From: Lachnospiraceae bacterium UBA4364
GTDB taxonomy: Bacteria > Bacillota > Clostridia > Lachnospirales > Lachnospiraceae
Assembly (NCBI GenBank): GCA_002393955.1
Contig: DGSK01000045.1
Span: 38,307 to 102,306, forward strand
DNA: 64,000 nucleotides
Reading direction: 5' to 3'
Part shown: piece by piece, positions 62,919 to 64,000 of the stretch
How the letters are laid out: the number at the start of each line of letters is the position of its first letter
Position numbering within the stretch: position 1 is the stretch's first letter
Notes under the pieces: generated by a model
What the model saw: the letters and a program-made list of their open reading frames with translations, nothing else
What the model was told of the DNA's origin: nothing
Databases searched by the model: none
Made by a program: the position numbers and the translations under genes

Positions 62919-63827
62919 ATGGCAGAAAAAGATATGACTGAAAAGTCCTTGATGGATTTTAACGATGTCTTTGCCGACATAGTTAACAATCTTGTCTTTG
63001 AAGGAAGGAAATGTGTAGAAGAGACTGAGCTTGAAACAGCATCGGACCACGGGGTTTACTTAGGGGAAAGTGGATTCCGTGGACTGGAAAGGGATGTTTC
63101 AAAATATTGGAGGCAGAACGATATCCGGATAGCCATGCTCGGGATTGAGAACCAGACGATGCCCGATGACGATATGCCAATAAGGGTGATAGGCTATGAT
63201 GGATTGGCATACCGCGACCAGATACGGTATGAGGTGGATGAGCATGGGAATCGCAGGAAAAACGTGGTGCGCCACCCTGTCATAACCCTGGTGCTGTACT
63301 TTGGCTATGAAGAACACTGGAATAAGGCACGCACCCTGCATGAGTCGCTGGGCGATGTGCTGAAACCGGGTCTTGAGAGATTTGTACAGGACTATGGGAT
63401 TAACCTGTTTGAAATTGCATTCTTGACAGATGAGCAGGTAAACGGATTTCATAGTGATTTCAAATACGTGGCAGACTATTTCGTGCAGATGCAGCGGACA
63501 GGAACCTATATCGGTTCGCCGGAGGATATGTGTCATGTGCGAGAGGTACTTTATCTAATGACGGCACTGACAGGAGACGGAAGGTTCGCCTCAGTAGCAG
63601 GAACAAAGATAGGGGAAGACGGGAAAGGAGAGGTGAAAAATATGTGTGAAGTATTGGATATGATAGAGAAGAGAGGTTATGATCAGGGTGATGAATCGAG
63701 GGCCAGAAGAGATGCAATAAAGATGTATCAGAAAGGCATCAATACGGAAGATATTGCAGATATTATAGGCACTGGTATCGAGACTATTCTTGACTGGATA
63801 AGCGAGGCAGGGGAGTGCATGCAATAA
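62919..63827 (+). CDS. Rpn family PD-(D/E)XK nuclease / transposase-like protein
   Basis: 302 residues, AAAGGAGTAAATAT before ATG. FNDVFADIVNNLVFEGRKC at the N-terminus, HPVITLVLYFGYEEHWNKARTLHE in the middle, and a C-terminal KMYQKGINTEDIADIIGTG with a helix-turn-helix look. This is the Rpn/Transposase_31 layout, a diverged relative of the 8385-9263 gene. Confidence 0.75.
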   Translation: MAEKDMTEKSLMDFNDVFADIVNNLVFEGRKCVEETELETASDHGVYLGESGFRGLERDVSKYWRQNDIRIAMLGIENQTMPDDDMPIRVIGYDGLAYRDQIRYEVDEHGNRRKNVVRHPVITLVLYFGYEEHWNKARTLHESLGDVLKPGLERFVQDYGINLFEIAFLTDEQVNGFHSDFKYVADYFVQMQRTGTYIGSPEDMCHVREVLYLMTALTGDGRFASVAGTKIGEDGKGEVKNMCEVLDMIEKRGYDQGDESRARRDAIKMYQKGINTEDIADIIGTGIETILDWISEAGECMQ

Positions 63828-63921
63828 CAGCACCACCATTAAGATACTTTATCCTGTAATTCCAGCCACATTCTTTGCTATGATAGCGATCTTGTTCATT
63901 GGTTTCTCAATTCTATTTAAA

Positions 63922-64000
63922 TCAGATATCTCGTCCCTGATACTGCACCGTCACGACATAGACAATTTTAGCATCCTCATCTATCTTAAAGACAGCCAAA
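63922..64000 (-). CDS. RelE/ParE-like toxin, C-terminal end only
   Basis: The minus-strand frame entering from the window edge reads LAVFKIDEDAKIVYVVTVQY, QGRDI, stop. The core beta strands and the GRDI end match ParE/RelE-type toxins. The antitoxin would lie beyond the window. Confidence 0.55.
   Translation of the reverse strand, partial: LAVFKIDEDAKIVYVVTVQYQGRDI

Overview
The window looks like the replication-origin region of a motile, anaerobic Lachnospiraceae-type bacterium (Butyrivibrio or Pseudobutyrivibrio would fit). The evidence is the gene order around oriC, the Firmicutes signals (strong GGAGG ribosome binding sites, TTGACA/TATAAT promoters), the GNAT, Rpn and DUF3781 repertoire, and a six-gene Ech-type hydrogenase. 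The species assignment is inference; no rRNA or tRNA gene was seen.

Layout. 1-33 kb is an accessory region mostly on the minus strand: a GGDEF/EAL protein, a MATE exporter, a flagellin, an AAA+ protein with an RpoA-CTD-like domain, an HNH endonuclease, an FMN-reductase/SCP2/membrane fusion, a PadR regulator, an ABC-F protein, a FIST-GGDEF cyclase, a Big_2/LysM surface protein, and many gene remnants. 33-37.5 kb holds three perfect parS sites in approximately 1-kb-spaced repeats plus soj (parA), without a spo0J next to it. 37.9-43 kb is mnmE, lipoprotein, jag, yidC, yidD, rnpA, rpmH (minus strand). oriC DnaA boxes lie at 43.2-43.5 kb. Then come dnaA, a SHOCT protein, a candidate unwinding element with a DnaA-trio (45.7 kb), dnaN, S4 protein, recF, gyrB and gyrA (plus strand). 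The strand switch at 43 kb matches replication leaving oriC in both directions.

53.4-58.9 kb is echABCDEF, a membrane-bound [NiFe] hydrogenase that couples ferredoxin oxidation and H2 production to ion pumping. 58.97-61.4 kb looks like a small defence island: a promoter, 48-bp tandem RNA repeats, a terminator and a CptN-like toxin gene (type III toxin-antitoxin architecture, with the toxin ORF cut by an in-frame TAG), followed by a DUF262/HNH (GmrSD-like) protein. The window ends with remnants, an Rpn nuclease gene and the end of a RelE/ParE-like toxin.

Two regulatory themes cross the region. A family of dispersed long-hairpin elements (CACACCG...CGGTGTG type) occurs in whole, half and composite form, and its stems differ between copies while staying paired. 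A PadR-type repressor appears to control its own promoter and a promoter at 15.2 kb through operators in the same two positions.
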